DNA of 64,000 bases from Aldrovandia affinis (GCA_029706075.1 JAINUG010000049.1:1853418-1917417); one strand, 5' to 3'; positions 1 through 37,404 are shown, counted from the first letter of the stretch. The notes: generated by a model from the sequence alone, not told the origin. Numbers and translations: made by a program.

Positions 1-21655
<21,655 letters not shown>

Positions 21656-24534
21656 CTTTAGCGGCACTCACAACGTCCTGAGCTGAATGGAGATGATTAA
21701 AATACAAGATTCAGACATCGGATTTGCCACTCATCATTAACGAATGCAAAATTGCTCATTAATTTTGCATCTGCGGCAAATGCTCAACTGTAGCTTCCAA
21801 ATAAATAATTTAAATGCTGAAGTGACTGTCCTCCCAGACCGTACAATTATGGCTATAATTGCTATTCTTAATGAATGCAAAGACTGAAGAGCAAGTCTGA
21901 TATAAATCTCTTCAAAAGTATGTACAATTCCTCTCTGTTCTTCCTATTCCTGTCTATCAAAGAAGCTCCCATGATGTCCCATGTTCACCTCCATTCAGGA
22001 AAGTATATTAGATACCCTTGCAGAAACCACATACAGTATCATTGCCCCGGACATCAATAACCCATAAACCAAGTGGGTGATTTATAAGAATCAAGCCAGA
22101 AAAGACAATGCGCTGTGCTCTTTGAACCAGGGGGAGTGCTGGGAAGGCCATAATCTAGTTAGCTTGTGTAACTGAATTACCACTGGCTGCCCTGTGTGCA
22201 ATGGTATTGAGTAGAGCCCATGCATGTTTTGCTTTTCTGTTTAGGCTGACTGTTTCTAATCTTTCTCTGCAATGCTGTTGGTGAGATGAGATCATTTCAG
22301 GACTGGTGGTGGTGGTTCATTAGCCCCTCTGTCCTGGAACTGTATTTTCTCACTGTAATCTATTTTTAGCACAGTGTCTCTTCTTAGACAGGCTTGTAGC
22401 CAGGCTACAACACTAAGGTTTGTTTTGCTGCTGCTTTTTTTTTTTTTAATCCAAAAAGTGGAAGAGTCAACAAAAAATACTTTCTGGACACAAGTCAAAC
22501 AACAAAAGCCTTAAAGCATTTTCTCCTGTTGTCGTCATTGTGGTAAGGGGGCCTATGGTGAGGAGGAGGATGCTGCACACTGCAAGTCTGCTCTTTTCTG
22601 AGGTTGATTTTTAAAACACGCCATGTTTCATCCTTCCTTCAATTTCCTGTGGTCGTTCTGACAACCTTGAATGATATACAGTTATATCCCACATATATTA
22701 GAGTGCATTTTGAAGAATTCAAATAAAAGTATGCTTATATTGGAACTTTTTAAATAATTTAAGTTTGATGCTATTCTCAGTGAAAAGTACACCAAGTGCC
22801 CCTGAAACAAGATTTCCACGTGTTGATTGTAGTTATGAGCTTAGAGACCCTTCAATTGCAGGGTCTGGTGATATCGCCCATCCCCCTCTCCCCACCTTTA
22901 TGCATGGTCCAACAACAGGTATCAACAAGGTTGACCAAAATAAGATATTTAAAATATACAGCCTTTTTACTGTACAGGCAGACATATTCAAGATTACAGG
23001 AAAATTGGTTCTCAGTTGTAATTTTCAACAGAGTTTGTCATAGCAGGCCTCTGTCAGATCTACCAGTTACAATGTAGATGTAGGGCACACACTTATTTTC
23101 ATGAAATAAACAGCAAGCATACTTTTGTCATGTCATGATAAACACAAAACTGTTATATAACAAGGTTTGTGTCCACCATCTTGATTGTTTGTGTATGCCG
23201 AGATAACTGAATAAAAAAAAATGTGTGGCAGATCTAGCCGGACTTTTTCATTTGATATTTGACTTTTTGGATGCAAGCCACTGTAACCCCACCCAGCTGG
23301 GAGGAAACGGCATATGTTTATATAATAAATAATATAGATTAATAATCATACATTGGATAGGTGGCGTTCTCTTGTGGAAGCCCTATGTGCCACTTAGGCA
23401 CAAAGAGGATTAAGCAAGCAAGTGAAAGACGATCTAGACCACAGTGGATTAGGCCCAAGCTAATATGTACTTTGAATTTTCAAACCTTATTTACAGTATA
23501 AATCATATACCTAGGTTTGATATTTACCTACATATATTTTAGATTTCATAAAAAATATTGGGGAAAATGTATTTATGGTTCATTGCTGTAACATTTTTGT
23601 GTGTGGGGTCCTATTTATATATTACATACATTTATATAATATCACATTTATATAATTTATATAAAGCAATATTCTTTATCTAAAAAATGTCCTGTACAGT
23701 ATAATAACATCTGGTCTTCAATGCTTTCTAAAGTCCAGGCAAACTAGCTGAAAGGGGTAGTTAGATGTAATGCCTCTAACAAAGAGGCTGATGTTCACCA
23801 CTCCTGGCCTATATTACACTTTCAAAAGCACTGCCCTGAAGCCTACTGCCACATGTGACTCACTGTCAAGAAATCACAAAGTGAGGGTATACATAAATTG
23901 TAAGGACTGAGAGTCTGTGTCTATTGTGGTCATTTCTGTTCGAATTTGAATGCCTGAAAAGTGCCAAACTCCAGGTGCTGCATAGGTATGGAATATGCCC
24001 TGCCAAGGTACACACGGCACCTGAGAATTGGGTTTGTGACACCTGCCAGCCCATATGTTGGTGGATGGAATACCTGCCATCCCAATAGGTTGTAGTATTG
24101 TGTGGAAGTATAGAGGGCATGCACGCTGCCCCCACTGAAAAAAGTGATGGTGGTGTAGGGAAGGCAGGCGTTAAATCACTGATATCAGACTGTAGGCAGG
24201 TAAACCACCTACATAAGTAATATGCCTTCATTCAATCATTCATTGCTGTGCATCATGGGAAAATTTAAACAAGGCAGATTGTTCCCTTTCACAACACTAG
24301 GAACCTGCGCATAGTGGTTCCCACTGTGGTGAATCACTTTGGGTGTGACACGTCACTCTGCTTCACCTTCCAAGAAGCAGAGCAGCCGTTTACAAGAAAA
24401 ACCTGAACTTCCGAGGGAATTCCTATCCACTAACATTACATGACTGTGAAATTACCCCACCCGTTTGTAGCAGCTAATCATATTCTACTTTTCTCTTACA
24501 TAGTTTAACTGAGTGTTTCACACACACATTTTCA

Positions 24535-25890
<1,356 letters not shown>

Positions 25891-26192
25891 ATTTTAAACC
25901 TTAATTATTTAATGTATAAAGGAGAACAGTGTAAAAAATCATGACGGCATATGCCATTCAATGAAAAACTGTATCAGGAAAACTGGCATATATTATATTA
26001 TATTACATCGCCACATATAAACAACACACAGAAACAGAAGGCATCTGCCAGTCTGCCACTTTTTATGCAATTAAATGGAAATATGGTGGGTGTAAATTAT
26101 CTGGGATGTGACAGTGTTCCCTCCTGCTCCACAGCTGCAGCCCACGGGGCCCTGCTACCACTGTGGCCGGCCTGGTAGAGTGCCTGAATATA

Positions 26193-27443
26193 CACTGATC
26201 AGCCACAACATTAAAACCACCTGCCTAATATTGTGTAGGTCCCCCTCGTGCCATCAAAACAGCTCTGACCCGTCGAGGCATGGACTCTACAAGACCTCTG
26301 ATGGTGTCCTGTGGTATCTGACACCAAGACGTTAGCAGCAGATCCTTTAAGTTCTGTAAGTTGCGAGGTGATGCCTCCATGGATCGGACTTGTTGGTCCA
26401 GCACATCCCACAGATGCTCGATCGGATTGAGATCTGAGGAATTTGGAGGCCAAGTTAACACCTTGAACTCTTTGTCATGTTCCTCCAACCATTCCTGAAC
26501 AATTTTTGCAGTGTGGCAGGGCGCATTATCCTGCTGAAAGAGGCCACTGCCATCAGGGAATACCTTTGCCATAAAGGGGTGTACTTGGTCTGCAACAATA
26601 TTTAGGTAGGTGGTACGTGTCAAAGTAACATGACATGAATGCCAGGACCCAAGGTTTCCCAGCCGAACATTGCCGAGAGCATCACACTGCCTCCGCCGGC
26701 TTGCCTTCTTCCCATAGTGCATCCTGGTGCCATCTCTTCCCCAGGTAAACGACGCACGCACACCCGGCCATCCACATGATGTAAAAGAAAACGTGATTCA
26801 TCAGACCAGCCCACCTTCTTCCATTGCTCCATGGTCCAGTTCTGACGCTCACATGCCCATTGTAGGCGCTTTCAGCGGTGGACAGGGGTCAGCATGGGCA
26901 CTCTGACTGGTCTGCGGCTACGCAGCCCCATACGCAGCAAGTTGCGATGCACTGTATGTTCTGACACCTTTCTATCATAGCCAGCATTACCTTTTTCAGC
27001 AATTTGTGCTATAGTAGCTCTTCTGTGGGATCGGACCAGACGGGCTAGCCTTCGCTCCCCATGTGCATCAATGAGCCTTGGGCGCCCATGACCCTGTCGC
27101 CGGTTCAACGGTTGTCCTTCCTTGGACCACTTTTGGTAGGTACATACCACTGCATACCAGGAACACCCCACAAGACCTGCCGTTTTGGAGATGCTCTGAC
27201 CCAGTTGTCTAGCCATCACAGTTTGGCCCTTCTCAAAGTCGCTCAGATCCTTACGCTTGCCCATTTTTCCTGCTTCCAACACATCAACTTCAAGAACTGA
27301 CTGTTCAATGTTATTCACTTTGCCAGCAGGGCTGCCTAATATATCCCACCCCTTGATAGGTGCCATTGCATATACTGGTCTCACGAGATGATCAATGTTA
27401 TTCACTTCACCTGCCAGTGGTTTTAATGTTGTGGCTGATTGGT
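26193..27443 (-). mobile_element. Tc1-like transposon, copy 2, transposase nearly complete but interrupted
   Basis: Same family as 14867-16075, opposite orientation, with ends cactgatcagccacaacatt and gttgtggctgattggt beside TA. On the minus strand the transposase starts [16 protein letters not shown] near 27265. It keeps the helix-turn-helix region, WSDESRF, QQDNAPCH and NPIEHLW, and ends ARGGPTQY near 26225. A stop (TGA) follows PVHR near 26872 and a frameshift lies near 26635. The element lies in the 5' intron region of PAK3. Confidence 0.9.
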
Positions 27444-27711
27444 ATATATAGTATATATATATAGGTAAAAATATACCTGTAACTTACTTTATATGTAAGT
27501 CGTATGAAAACAAGGGCACCTCTGAAAGATGCCAAAAAAAGGCTGAAAATATTATTTTAAATACTAAATAGATCACAAGGGCTCCTTGTGACTTAAACAG
27601 CATATCTGTGGTGACAAGTCATAAAATGGGTAGACGTGATCACACATAGAGTACTATAAGCAACAACAACAACAATTCTTACATGTTCAAATGGTTTTAC
27701 ATGCAGGTAAC

Positions 27712-28280
27712 CGACAAAATAAAGGAAACACCAACATAAAGTGTCTTAATGGACTGTTCTTTATTAAACTGCCTGCTCATGCCCTAGAATGATATTTGCA
27801 GTCAACTGATTCTGAGTTACTCGTCTGTTTTGCCTTGCATCTCGAACCAATGCACGGACATCAAGGTCAAGGAATATGTGCTTTCGATCACAGTTGGCCC
27901 TGGTTGATGTCTTTCCCTCAGACTTCCATGCTCACATCACTCTTCCTTGTGAAACATCAGCAAGTTGAGCAGTCTTCATCACTGAAGCTGCTGCCAAACG
28001 TGCCCCAACAATCACCCCTCTTTCAAAGTCAGTGAAACCTCTTTTTCAAGCCATGGTAGCCAAAATAATGGGAAACTGGGCCTGCCCAACATTATTTTAC
28101 ATTCATTTTCCACATTGGGGATTGACTGATGGCTTCATTCATATTATCTGACACAGGAAACCAAAAACACATCTGGAGTGTTTGGCCATGGTGGTCAAGG
28201 GCAGAGCGGGCCTGTATAATTTGTTACTGGATGGAGGTTGGAAGTGAATGAACAAAGGACCATGGACACGTACAGTACAG
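27712..28280. mobile_element. Possible DNA-transposon fragment
   Basis: Begins caggtaaccgacaaaataaa ggaaacacc, a type of terminus I associate with fish DNA transposons. A reading frame at 27796-28035 has no recognisable motif. I cannot see a matching right terminus, so extent and class are uncertain. Confidence 0.35.
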
Positions 28281-28297
28281 TACAGTACAGTACGGTA
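28269..28297 (+). repeat. ACAGT pentanucleotide array
   Basis: About five units of tacag/acagt in tandem (gtacagtacagtacagtaca), the last one varied by a G. Confidence 0.85.
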
Positions 28298-30433
28298 CAG
28301 GAGGAAGAGATGGTCTGTTAATGGGGAAATATATTAAAGAAACTGTATGCCAATGTATGTGTATGCCAATGCCTGCCTGTATTATTGCAAAACAAATTTC
28401 AATCTGGGATAATACAGTATTCTATCTATCTATATAAGAAACTGGCAAACATGGTGAAGTGAACAGAGTACCAGAATAGAGTGTATTGAATACTTTTAAG
28501 CTTTTTGGAGCGATGAAAGATGGTATAAAAGGCCAACTGGCAGCTACACACAGGAATGCTGAGATTTTTTAGAAGGGCCAGTGAACAACTTCAAGTGGAT
28601 TATATCTGATGAGATGCTGAACAGCACTGAACAAAACAAATGACCATCTCTGTACTTTATCACAGGAGGCCCCTGAAGAAATATGGCAATTTTTAGAGGA
28701 CACAACTACTGAACCAAAAGGAATTTACATTCCATATCACATGGCATGGCATTGTTGGATATTCAAACGCTGGTTTTCACATCTGGAACCAAACAAGGTA
28801 CCATACCAGAAAACAGATAGTAATGAAAGCACACTACGGTGAAAAAATCAACAAAGAGTTTAAACCAAAGACAATGTTTCTAGATTGTGGGAGTTGACTT
28901 TTATCACCGTTAATGGGAAATATGGATATCCATAATGGCTTTGTTTCATTTCTGTTGTTGTAGATTGCCCTTTTGAAACACCCTCCATGCGTGTTTCATT
29001 TGCAGTACCTTACCAAAGGAGAGGCAAATTTGACCAAGAATAAAATATTTGATCATTCAAATGATTCATGTCTTCCTACACAATAGCTAGTGACTTTGCA
29101 CTAGTATTACTAGACAGAACGGGAAACGGTAGCATAAACAATTTAAATCCATGAATACATATCTAGTGTTATGTCTACATAAAAGCCATACACAAACCTT
29201 GTCAAGCAATTATTGATTAAATAATACATACAGTACAATGGTAAAAACTTTATATATATCATAATTTATTATATAATTGTATTCACACTTTATGCTGTGT
29301 CATTAGCTAATGCTTTTCTCATTTATTCCAGTGTATAATGTTTTATAACTTAATAATGCAGATAGCTAGTCCAGATATATATATATTGCCTTGATTTTCT
29401 ACATTGCCCTCATCACGATTTAGCTAGCTACCTAGCTTATCCCATCCTTATTTAAATTCCTTAATAATACAACAAATAATACAACAAAAACAACAAAATA
29501 TTGATTAAAAGAATGAAATATTTACTAAATGTATAAAATATTAATGTAAATTATGAAACATTTAAGAACATTTACATTTACTAAATGTATGATATATTTG
29601 CATACATGTTTTAAATATCTGCTAAATGTATGAAACATTTAAAGTGAGTTCAGCCAAAATCAATGTAAGTATCATCTTTTTCCTTTCAATACAGTTTGAA
29701 CATGTACTGTATATAATATCAGATTATAAATTAATTGTAGTTTAAAAAAGTTTGCTGAAAGCAGATTACTAAATTTAGGTCATGCGACCATACCTCTATT
29801 CGTGTTAACTTTTTCCACTTTGTGCCTCTATCTGCAAAAATAATATTAGCTAAGATGTTAATACAACATGGGCAATGTCCAAATGACCCACATGGCTGAG
29901 AAACTTTGTTAAAAGTTACTGGGAGATAATTACAGCACACAATTTTGAGTATGCTATCTGCAGGTACATTGATGCTAACAATGCTAACCAGGAACAGCCC
30001 ATTGATTTCGGATGACTATGCTAACAATACTAACCATTTTGGATTTGCTGTTCATATAGAATATCACTATCACTAGCAATGACTCATTTACTAAACTTTA
30101 TAAATATTTCTTAAAGGCATGAACCATATGTTCGAAACCAAATGTTTGAAACATTTACTAAGTGGTGAAGATCGCTAAATAATAAAACCTTTAGTATAAA
30201 CCTTAAATATACATTTTTGTCTTAAATATATATTTTTTGGGGATGGCATATTTAATATTTAGACCTGTCATTTCAAACCTCATAAATGCAGGAAAAGGTT
30301 AAATTTGTGTTGAATGTGGGGGAAAATGCATGGTAAAATAACGATTTTATATCAAATTTGGCACCCCATATTCGTATATACATTCGTGCATTGTTGAAAG
30401 TCACTGAAAGGCACATGCACACAAACACACATG

Positions 30434-30434
30434 T

Positions 30435-30531
<97 letters not shown>
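30434..30531 (+). repeat. (CA)n microsatellite, about 98 bp
   Basis: An almost uninterrupted CA run. Both-strand frames of Cys-Val and Thr-His are artefacts. Confidence 0.97.
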
Positions 30532-30532
<1 letters not shown>

Positions 30533-33139
30533 CCTGAAGAACCTGATCCTTTACAAGCCACCACATTATCAATGGCCTACATTACTTTGCCCTGTAAACT
30601 TCCCAGGCCATATTTTGTGACTACAATGGCATCAACTAAATGACAGCACCTGCAACAAAAACACTTATCCTTATACAATGTTTCAGCTCAATAAATCAAC
30701 AGCATAAATACAAAAACACTGCATGCTAAGGACATGTTCACAAGCACATAATTGTACTTACTAGAAATATACAATTATATGAATCAGTCAATTATATTTT
30801 GGTGCACATTTACTATAACTTATACCATATGTATATTTATAACACACATCTCTTGAAATGTCTAATACACTTGTAAGCCTTTGAACCTACTTGATAAAGC
30901 ATATAAGACAGTGGACTAGGTGCCACTCATGTTTACTCCAGTGTGGAACCACACTGCCTGGTTGTTGTTGAGGTGCTGAGCAATCTGTCAAATATTGTAT
31001 CTGTGGATCATGGGTTTGAATCCCAGCTTTGACACTTCTGTTCTAACAAATCGCACGGCCACATAAATGGGCTACAGAATGACCGAGGATTGTAAATTGC
31101 CCTGGTGTCAGCTCAGCAAAACAAAGCAAATTATGTTTGACCATTCAGATGGAGTTGAACGCGAAGAGTGAGAGAGGCAGCAATACAGAACGACAGTATA
31201 TACTATGTGGCCACTTGGTGTTTCTCGTTGTGCTGAAATCAGCAGATCACAGGTTTTTGCAAGATGAAATGAGGTGTGAGAATTAATTGTGGGCTTTTTT
31301 TTGGTGTGTGTGGTGGGGGGGGGGCATATAAGATAATATTTGCATATGCTTTTTGGGTCTTTTTAAGCTGCACCTCTGCAGTTATGGAAAATGTTTCAGG
31401 ATCCTGGCCATGACTCCAAATTAACCTCAGGAGAATTGGCAATGCTGGGCTAGGTGGCTCCCCTCCCCGGATGCTAATCCAAAACATAGACCTTTCCCTT
31501 CAAAGCACTTCACCACCTGATTTAGACATGGAACTTTATGAGGGTGCAGTACAGAAAGGTGATTGTAAAGTCATAGAAGTGACTTGTGGTATTCGCTAAA
31601 TCACTGTATGCCTACGTGAATATAATATCTAGTGCTTCCTTCAGGGGCAGATTACACAAGACCTCTAAGACATTGTGCAGCTGTTATTGTTAACTGTTCG
31701 CTGTAAAGAAAAGCAGCTATGTTGGGTTACACCAATTAACCCGAGGCACAGGGTGTCTCAAATGTATTTAACCCCAGAGTAATTATTCCTGCTTCAAACA
31801 ATCAAACAGCAAAGATACTTTTATTAATGTGATTAAGATCAGAAGAAAATAAAATGTTATGTCATATCTTTTACATAACATCTTTCTACTTTGATTACAT
31901 TGTATCTAGGGATATCCAGAAGTGACAGCAGAGCACAACTATTTGTCATGTGAGAGGCAGCTAGCATATTTGTTGATTCATTCTTAGATGAGAAATATGA
32001 TTAGAAATATGTTGATTGTTGTACATTCTCATACATTATACATATGCACATTCCCCTATGCCATAGACCCCATGAACATAAACAAACATGATTCTGGTGT
32101 TGAACAACACAGAAATGTTAGAGACTCAATTGGGTCAAACCATAAAATTGGATTGTCTAGAATGCTTAACCACATTGAACTGTCTATTGCACCCGTTTAA
32201 AGGCCTCCTTCCGAGCTATCCCTCTCTCATGCCCCTAATGCCCATCTCATGTCCTAATCTTTCCCTCTTGTGCTCAAACCCTTTAGCAAACAGATTAACC
32301 AAACCTAGCTTCCTTAAATTCCATAGTTTAGCCCTCCCACATTATCATTTCTGAAATGTTCAACATTTGTCTAAATGTCTACCATTCAATTAAACAAGAG
32401 TCCATTGAAAACTTTATTTTCCTGAAGAAAATACTTAAAACACTTACAGTATGTGGGTCAAATCATACAGAAAATGTATAGGAGACATGACATTCAGATT
32501 AATTAATACATGATCCAAGACTTAAATTCCCCCCCATGTTGTATAATAAATCTGGTGGTCGGCAATTGGATGGGGTTGTGGGGGGGTAGGGTATTGTAAA
32601 ACTGTTCAGGAGGTGGCTGGACGCGGGGGCCTCTCTCTGTGTGATAAAGCCAGATGATGACACAGCAGGCTTACCCTTATAGAGCATGTGCTGTCGTCCT
32701 CCCGTCACCAAGGCAACGTGACTTCCCAATATCTCCCCGTCTGCAGTGTTGCATAGGGGGGTGACAGTGTGGACAGCCAGAGGAGAAACGTCTAAAGGTA
32801 TTTTAGCTGCATCCCTGGCCTGCGCCGGCACCCACCTATCCTGTAGGGTGCTACCCACCAGATGAAAATGAATAAATTGGTTGACTGAAAGATTTGTGAC
32901 TATTATTGAGTGAGTCCCAGCAGAGCAGGCACCCACCGCTGATCACACAGGGACAGAGAGGCTTGTTTAGCAGGAAAAGCCACCCTTCCCCCCTCCAAAC
33001 CCAAGCAAATGATTGCATATTGAATTATTTTTCCATAACAGCAGGCATGCAATCCATGTAGCACCACTGTCAACAGCACAGCTTGTGTTTAAAACAGAAA
33101 CACCAGCATAGCTGTGATGCAGGTAAAATTATATGAAAA

Positions 33140-33145
<6 letters not shown>

Positions 33146-33180
<35 letters not shown>

Positions 33181-33198
33181 GCACACACACATACAGTA
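33146..33198 (+). repeat. (CA)n microsatellite
   Basis: Preceded by CT repeats and interrupted by tatatg. A second short CA run lies at 33379-33398. Confidence 0.9.
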
Positions 33199-33659
33199 TG
33201 TAGACATGGGACTTAACACAAAGAGTAACTCTGCCCATTACAAACATCCAACAATGCATGTAAAATTCAAGGGCACAATGCTCCTCTATGACAAACCCTG
33301 CTTTAGCCTCCCCTTCTCAAAAATAGCAGCCTTCTTGTCAAAGTGAGGGCACTGCAGCTGCTCCTATACAGAAGAGCACACACACACACACACACACGCA
33401 CACTCAGCCTGTATCCATGCACCTATTCAACTCTTCCACATAAACAAAGATGCTTTATGTAAAAAAAATATATAAAAATGAGAAGGAAATGAAGACTGTA
33501 AAATGGCACAGGAAGCTACCGTCGTTCTTTTGATGCGTACATGCTTTTACAGCATTTCTTTCCTATCACATTTTTTCAGAGGGAAAGAACTGAAGATCGA
33601 TCTGTTCTCTGTCGGTTAGCGTGTCCACATCCAAGGTTCAAAAAGATGTTGGGATTTAC

Positions 33660-33880
33660 CTGAAATATATCTTGGCATTCTTTCCCTCCGTGTTCCACCT
33701 TTGGATCCAGTGCTCTGTGCAGCTCATCCTGATATGCAAAGTCTTAGTGACAGTCCGCACGCAGAATTGCGACTCTGTTGTCAGACCGGTTCCTGACCCC
33801 AAACCCTGGCTCATTCGGCAGGCTGTATGCTTCACTGGCTGCTTGCTGTTCCCTAGCCCATGATGTCATTCTTTCAGCCC
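33660..33880 (-). other. Candidate 5' non-coding first exon of PAK3
   Basis: Coding exon 1 opens with an acceptor inside the 5'UTR, so an upstream exon is required. On the minus strand a good donor, TTTCAG|GTAAAT, occurs with its last exonic base at 33660, downstream of a CCAAT box and a CRE-like site. The upper border (transcription start) is not determinable and 33880 is a guess. Inference only. Another donor-like site near 32674 (minus strand) is an alternative. Confidence 0.35.
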
Positions 33881-33890
33881 AGCCCATTGG
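33861..33890 (-). promoter_or_regulatory. Candidate PAK3 promoter elements: CCAAT box and CRE-like site
   Basis: On the minus strand a CCAAT box (33886-33890, within gccaatgggc) lies 17 bases upstream of TGACATCA (33861-33868), a CRE/ATF-type octamer. They precede the candidate first exon in the right orientation. CREB-type control would suit a neuronal kinase, but this is inference. Confidence 0.35.
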
Positions 33891-34175
33891 CTGAAAAAAA
33901 AAAACATGATAATAGTGCCAGCGGCACGACGGAACAACCAGACAGTATTGGTATTTAGTTTAACTGCCAAGACAGGTTATCAATGGGTTGAGGAGGGCGG
34001 CTGGATTATTTTTAGCAAACACACACATAAAACACACACAAACATATGTGTGCATATTCCTGTATTTCCATTTGTTTTATAACAACTGGAAACATATTTT
34101 TTCTGTTTGTGGATTGTTTTGATTATGAGATTATCGAGACCATATGTCTGAGGGAATTAAATTAAAGAAGCTCTT

Positions 34176-34458
34176 GGGGCCTATAGATCAGAAAGCACTG
34201 TGTGTTTACAGTGCTTTGTATAGATGTATAGGGGCCTATGTAGATCAAAAAGCACTGTGTGTTTGTAGTGTTTTGTGTATATGTATAGGGGCCTATAGGG
34301 ATCATAAAGCACTGTGTGTTTACAGTGTTTTGTATAGATGCATAGGGGCCTATGTAGATCAGAAAGCACTGTGTGTTTATAGTGTTTTGTGTAGATGTAT
34401 AGGGACCTATAGGGATCAGAAAGCACTGTGTGTTTACAGTGTTTTGTATAGATGTATA
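34176..34458 (+). repeat. 57-bp minisatellite, five units with alternating subtypes
   Basis: Five tandem units of about 57 bases (the first is 55), each starting ggggcctat or gggacctat and containing aagcactgtgtgttt then gtgttttgt. Units 2 and 4 share gtagatca and gtgta; units 3 and 5 share aggga, giving an A-B pattern of about 114 bases. Because 57 is a multiple of three, frames stay open on both strands (110-120 codons), but the 19-residue repeat has no recognised function. Confidence 0.93.
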
Positions 34459-37357
34459 AATACTTGTACCAAGTAAACAGTTCTGGTTCTGTCTCAGGTG
34501 AATTTCCATTTCCCAACCTGAAATTCATCCAGACAAGACACATACAAAGGGGACTTTAGGGCAACTATATAAATCAAATCAAGGTGTAGATTTTTCCTGG
34601 TCAATATGTTGTTCTCAATAGGTGGGTCCGGTACAATAATTGACCGATTGCTCTATGTGTCACAGAAAAGCAATGCAGGCGGCCATGGCAAACTGAGCTC
34701 ACACTGATTGCTCTAATTTGACTATGATGTCATCTTTTTTCCTCTGTTCACCTGTGATTGGCTGATATGTCCGGCATCTGCTCAGATCTCAAGGCTTGCT
34801 TCTTGACTGAGGTAAAAACCAGAATCAGAATCACTCTCATTCTTGAGTTGTCATGACAACCCATGTAATGTTCAATCTTTTTTGGAGAGTAATATGCTTG
34901 TTCCATGACATTGTTCATCTATATGGGGAAATTAATGCTTAAGTTGAATGTTGTATAGAATATTGTAAGAATGTTCCCGCTAACAATACATTTCCTATTT
35001 TCAGTTTTCATGCCTGCAAAGACAAACATGAAGCACACAATTGGTAAATAAAACAGTATATGTAGGATTATGACATGGTTTTCCATTTATAGAAAATATG
35101 ACAGAAGGATAGAAAATATTATTTTGCATGAAATTATTTTTAGATTATTGTCAAGCTTTGGGTCATGGCCTAAATTTAGGTCTAAATAACACAATATGTT
35201 TTTATTCTATGCAAATGATTTATGTTTATGAGGAAGCATGACCTGCAGATTTCAATATGTTTCTACCCTAGATATATATATCACATATTATGCGTACATT
35301 TAAAGTACATGAATGTGAAGAATTCAGTAAAAAGATGAATTCACCCATCGATTTGTGAAAAGTCTGTCTCAATGTGTCCATAACAGGGTACAGTTGATAC
35401 AATTCCAAACAATGAAATTCACAGCTTTGGACCAATGGATTTATATTTAATTGATTTTAATCCCCTGAGAAAACAGCTGCCATGGATCACAGGCTTTATA
35501 AGCTTGTGAGTTGTCGCACCAAGCACATGGCGTCAAATCTCAAAGCTGTACTTTCAATACATCTTCTGAACCTGATATTTCTGTTATTAGGGGTCTAGGG
35601 ACTTATGGTGGAAGGTAGCCTATTGTTATAATTAGTTTTCTTTTTATTGAAAAATAGCTTACCAAAACTGAAACTTGGCTGGTGATTTTTGAGGGCTATG
35701 GGAGTAGTCTACACAGCTAATATGCCATTTGATTTGACCACTTAGTGGTGCTAAATGGTCATTGCAATGGTTATTGTCACAGTTACAATTTTCGATTCTA
35801 AAAGATGAGCACTATGTTGGAATTGACATATTCCAAGCTGTGGCAGAGAAAAGCAGAGGGCACGATGACCTCGTCATGCGGTAGCGATATCACCGGTCTG
35901 TTTCCACACGAAGCAGTTCAACCAACATCTTTGTATTAACCAAACTGTCTTCCCAAAAACCAACATAGCAAAGTTTGGTGTCACCGTGATAGGCTACTTA
36001 CCATGAGAGGATAACCTTGAAAAGATGTCCTTGTAAGTGTGTTGTAAGTGATCCAAAATAAAAGGGGTTGATTCTATACATTCTTACAAGATCCGGTCCT
36101 GGCTCACACTTTGGGCTCCTTTGTTCCTGTCTGCATTTGTTTTGCATTTTGGAGAGAGACAAACTGGTTTTGTATCGTTTTCTTCCATTTCATATCTTTC
36201 GTGATTGTTACATGTCATTTTTTATGTCTAGGATTTAATATTTGTTAAGATAGTTGAACCTACATCTGTAGATTGGACGTTGAATATTTTGTCTTTGTCT
36301 AAGTATTAAACCAGCTCTTAATTTGAATTGTGCGTTGTGTATTTTTGATGAAGGTTGACCCACCAGATTGCTCTTCCTATCAACAAATTTGTTGATTTAA
36401 TTGATAATTGGTATCCTTTGTTATTATAGTTATTAAATTAAATCAAATCAATATATTTTACATGTAGGATAAGTGAGAGGTTTTAACATGTAGCACCACT
36501 TGTGTTCAGTATTTAAGGGTGCTGAACTTCAAACAATGGCGTTCAATTGTGAAGGCTACTGAATTCAGGAAATAGCCATTTTTATTAAATTCTCACTTTC
36601 CCGACAGTTCCGTCACACATTCAAAAATCTGATCTTCAGGAACATTTAAAACTGTCCAAACCATTTCCCGCAAGTTTCTCACAAGATGGAGTGGATCTTC
36701 TTTTGGTGGATGATTTTCATGATTTTGGTTTTCTCTGATTAAGTGGCGCATGATTTAGACATTTTCCGTGCATAAATGTTATACTCCATAAATTCGGTCT
36801 GCGTAAAAGATGTCAGAAGGACAGTTTTTGGGGTCCATGTGCTATGGAGCTGGGATCTTCTGGAGCTACAGGAACATGACAGTAGGTGGGGCTACAGCAG
36901 AGGAAATGCACACAGTTATATTACTTACATACTGTATCTATCGCCGGTATTTCTGCTTTATAGATGTAAAATGATCTTTTTCTAATGAACTTCTCTCTGA
37001 ATGAGTGACTGATGAACATGAGTGAACGTATGAAGGGGTGAACATTCCATGTTCACAATCCAGCTTTTCATAACACTGAATTTATTTGTACCTGTGGCAT
37101 CAGGGAATAGGCTTTGTGCAATACATATTTATAAATTACTTCTTACTCAGACATGCCATTTAACAATGTGATTTGCCTTTTTGCACAGACAGTCATAACA
37201 GTCCACCACAGTGCTTCAGCAGGAAGTGACTCTGTGTCCTATGGTGATGGCTAGATAGTAACCCTATTTTTCTTTATTTTGTCCAACTCTCACGGGGTTT
37301 GACTGAGTCCCCATAGTAACAACAGAAAGCATCCAACCCTCATTCCAGCTGTCTTAC

Positions 37358-37404
37358 ACTTAGGGTTAGGGGTAGGGTTACGGTCAAGGTTAGGATTAGG
37401 GTTA
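37358..37404 (+). repeat. Degenerate telomere-like TTAGGG repeats
   Basis: A stretch of ttagggttaggggtagggtt, then two further variant units, about seven units long and imperfect. An interstitial telomere-like simple repeat. Confidence 0.7.

Noticed and set aside
30273-30643. Cys-Val and Thr-His rich reading frames
   Set aside because: Translation of a CA microsatellite.
32499-32936. 145-codon minus-strand reading frame near the PAK3 5' end
   Set aside because: No protein motif. A donor-like AAGG|GTAAGC near 32674 makes it at most an alternative non-coding exon; not supported as a gene.
34144-34543. Long reading frames on both strands through the 57-bp repeats
   Set aside because: Frames stay open only because the unit is a multiple of three; the repeated 19 residues resemble no known domain.
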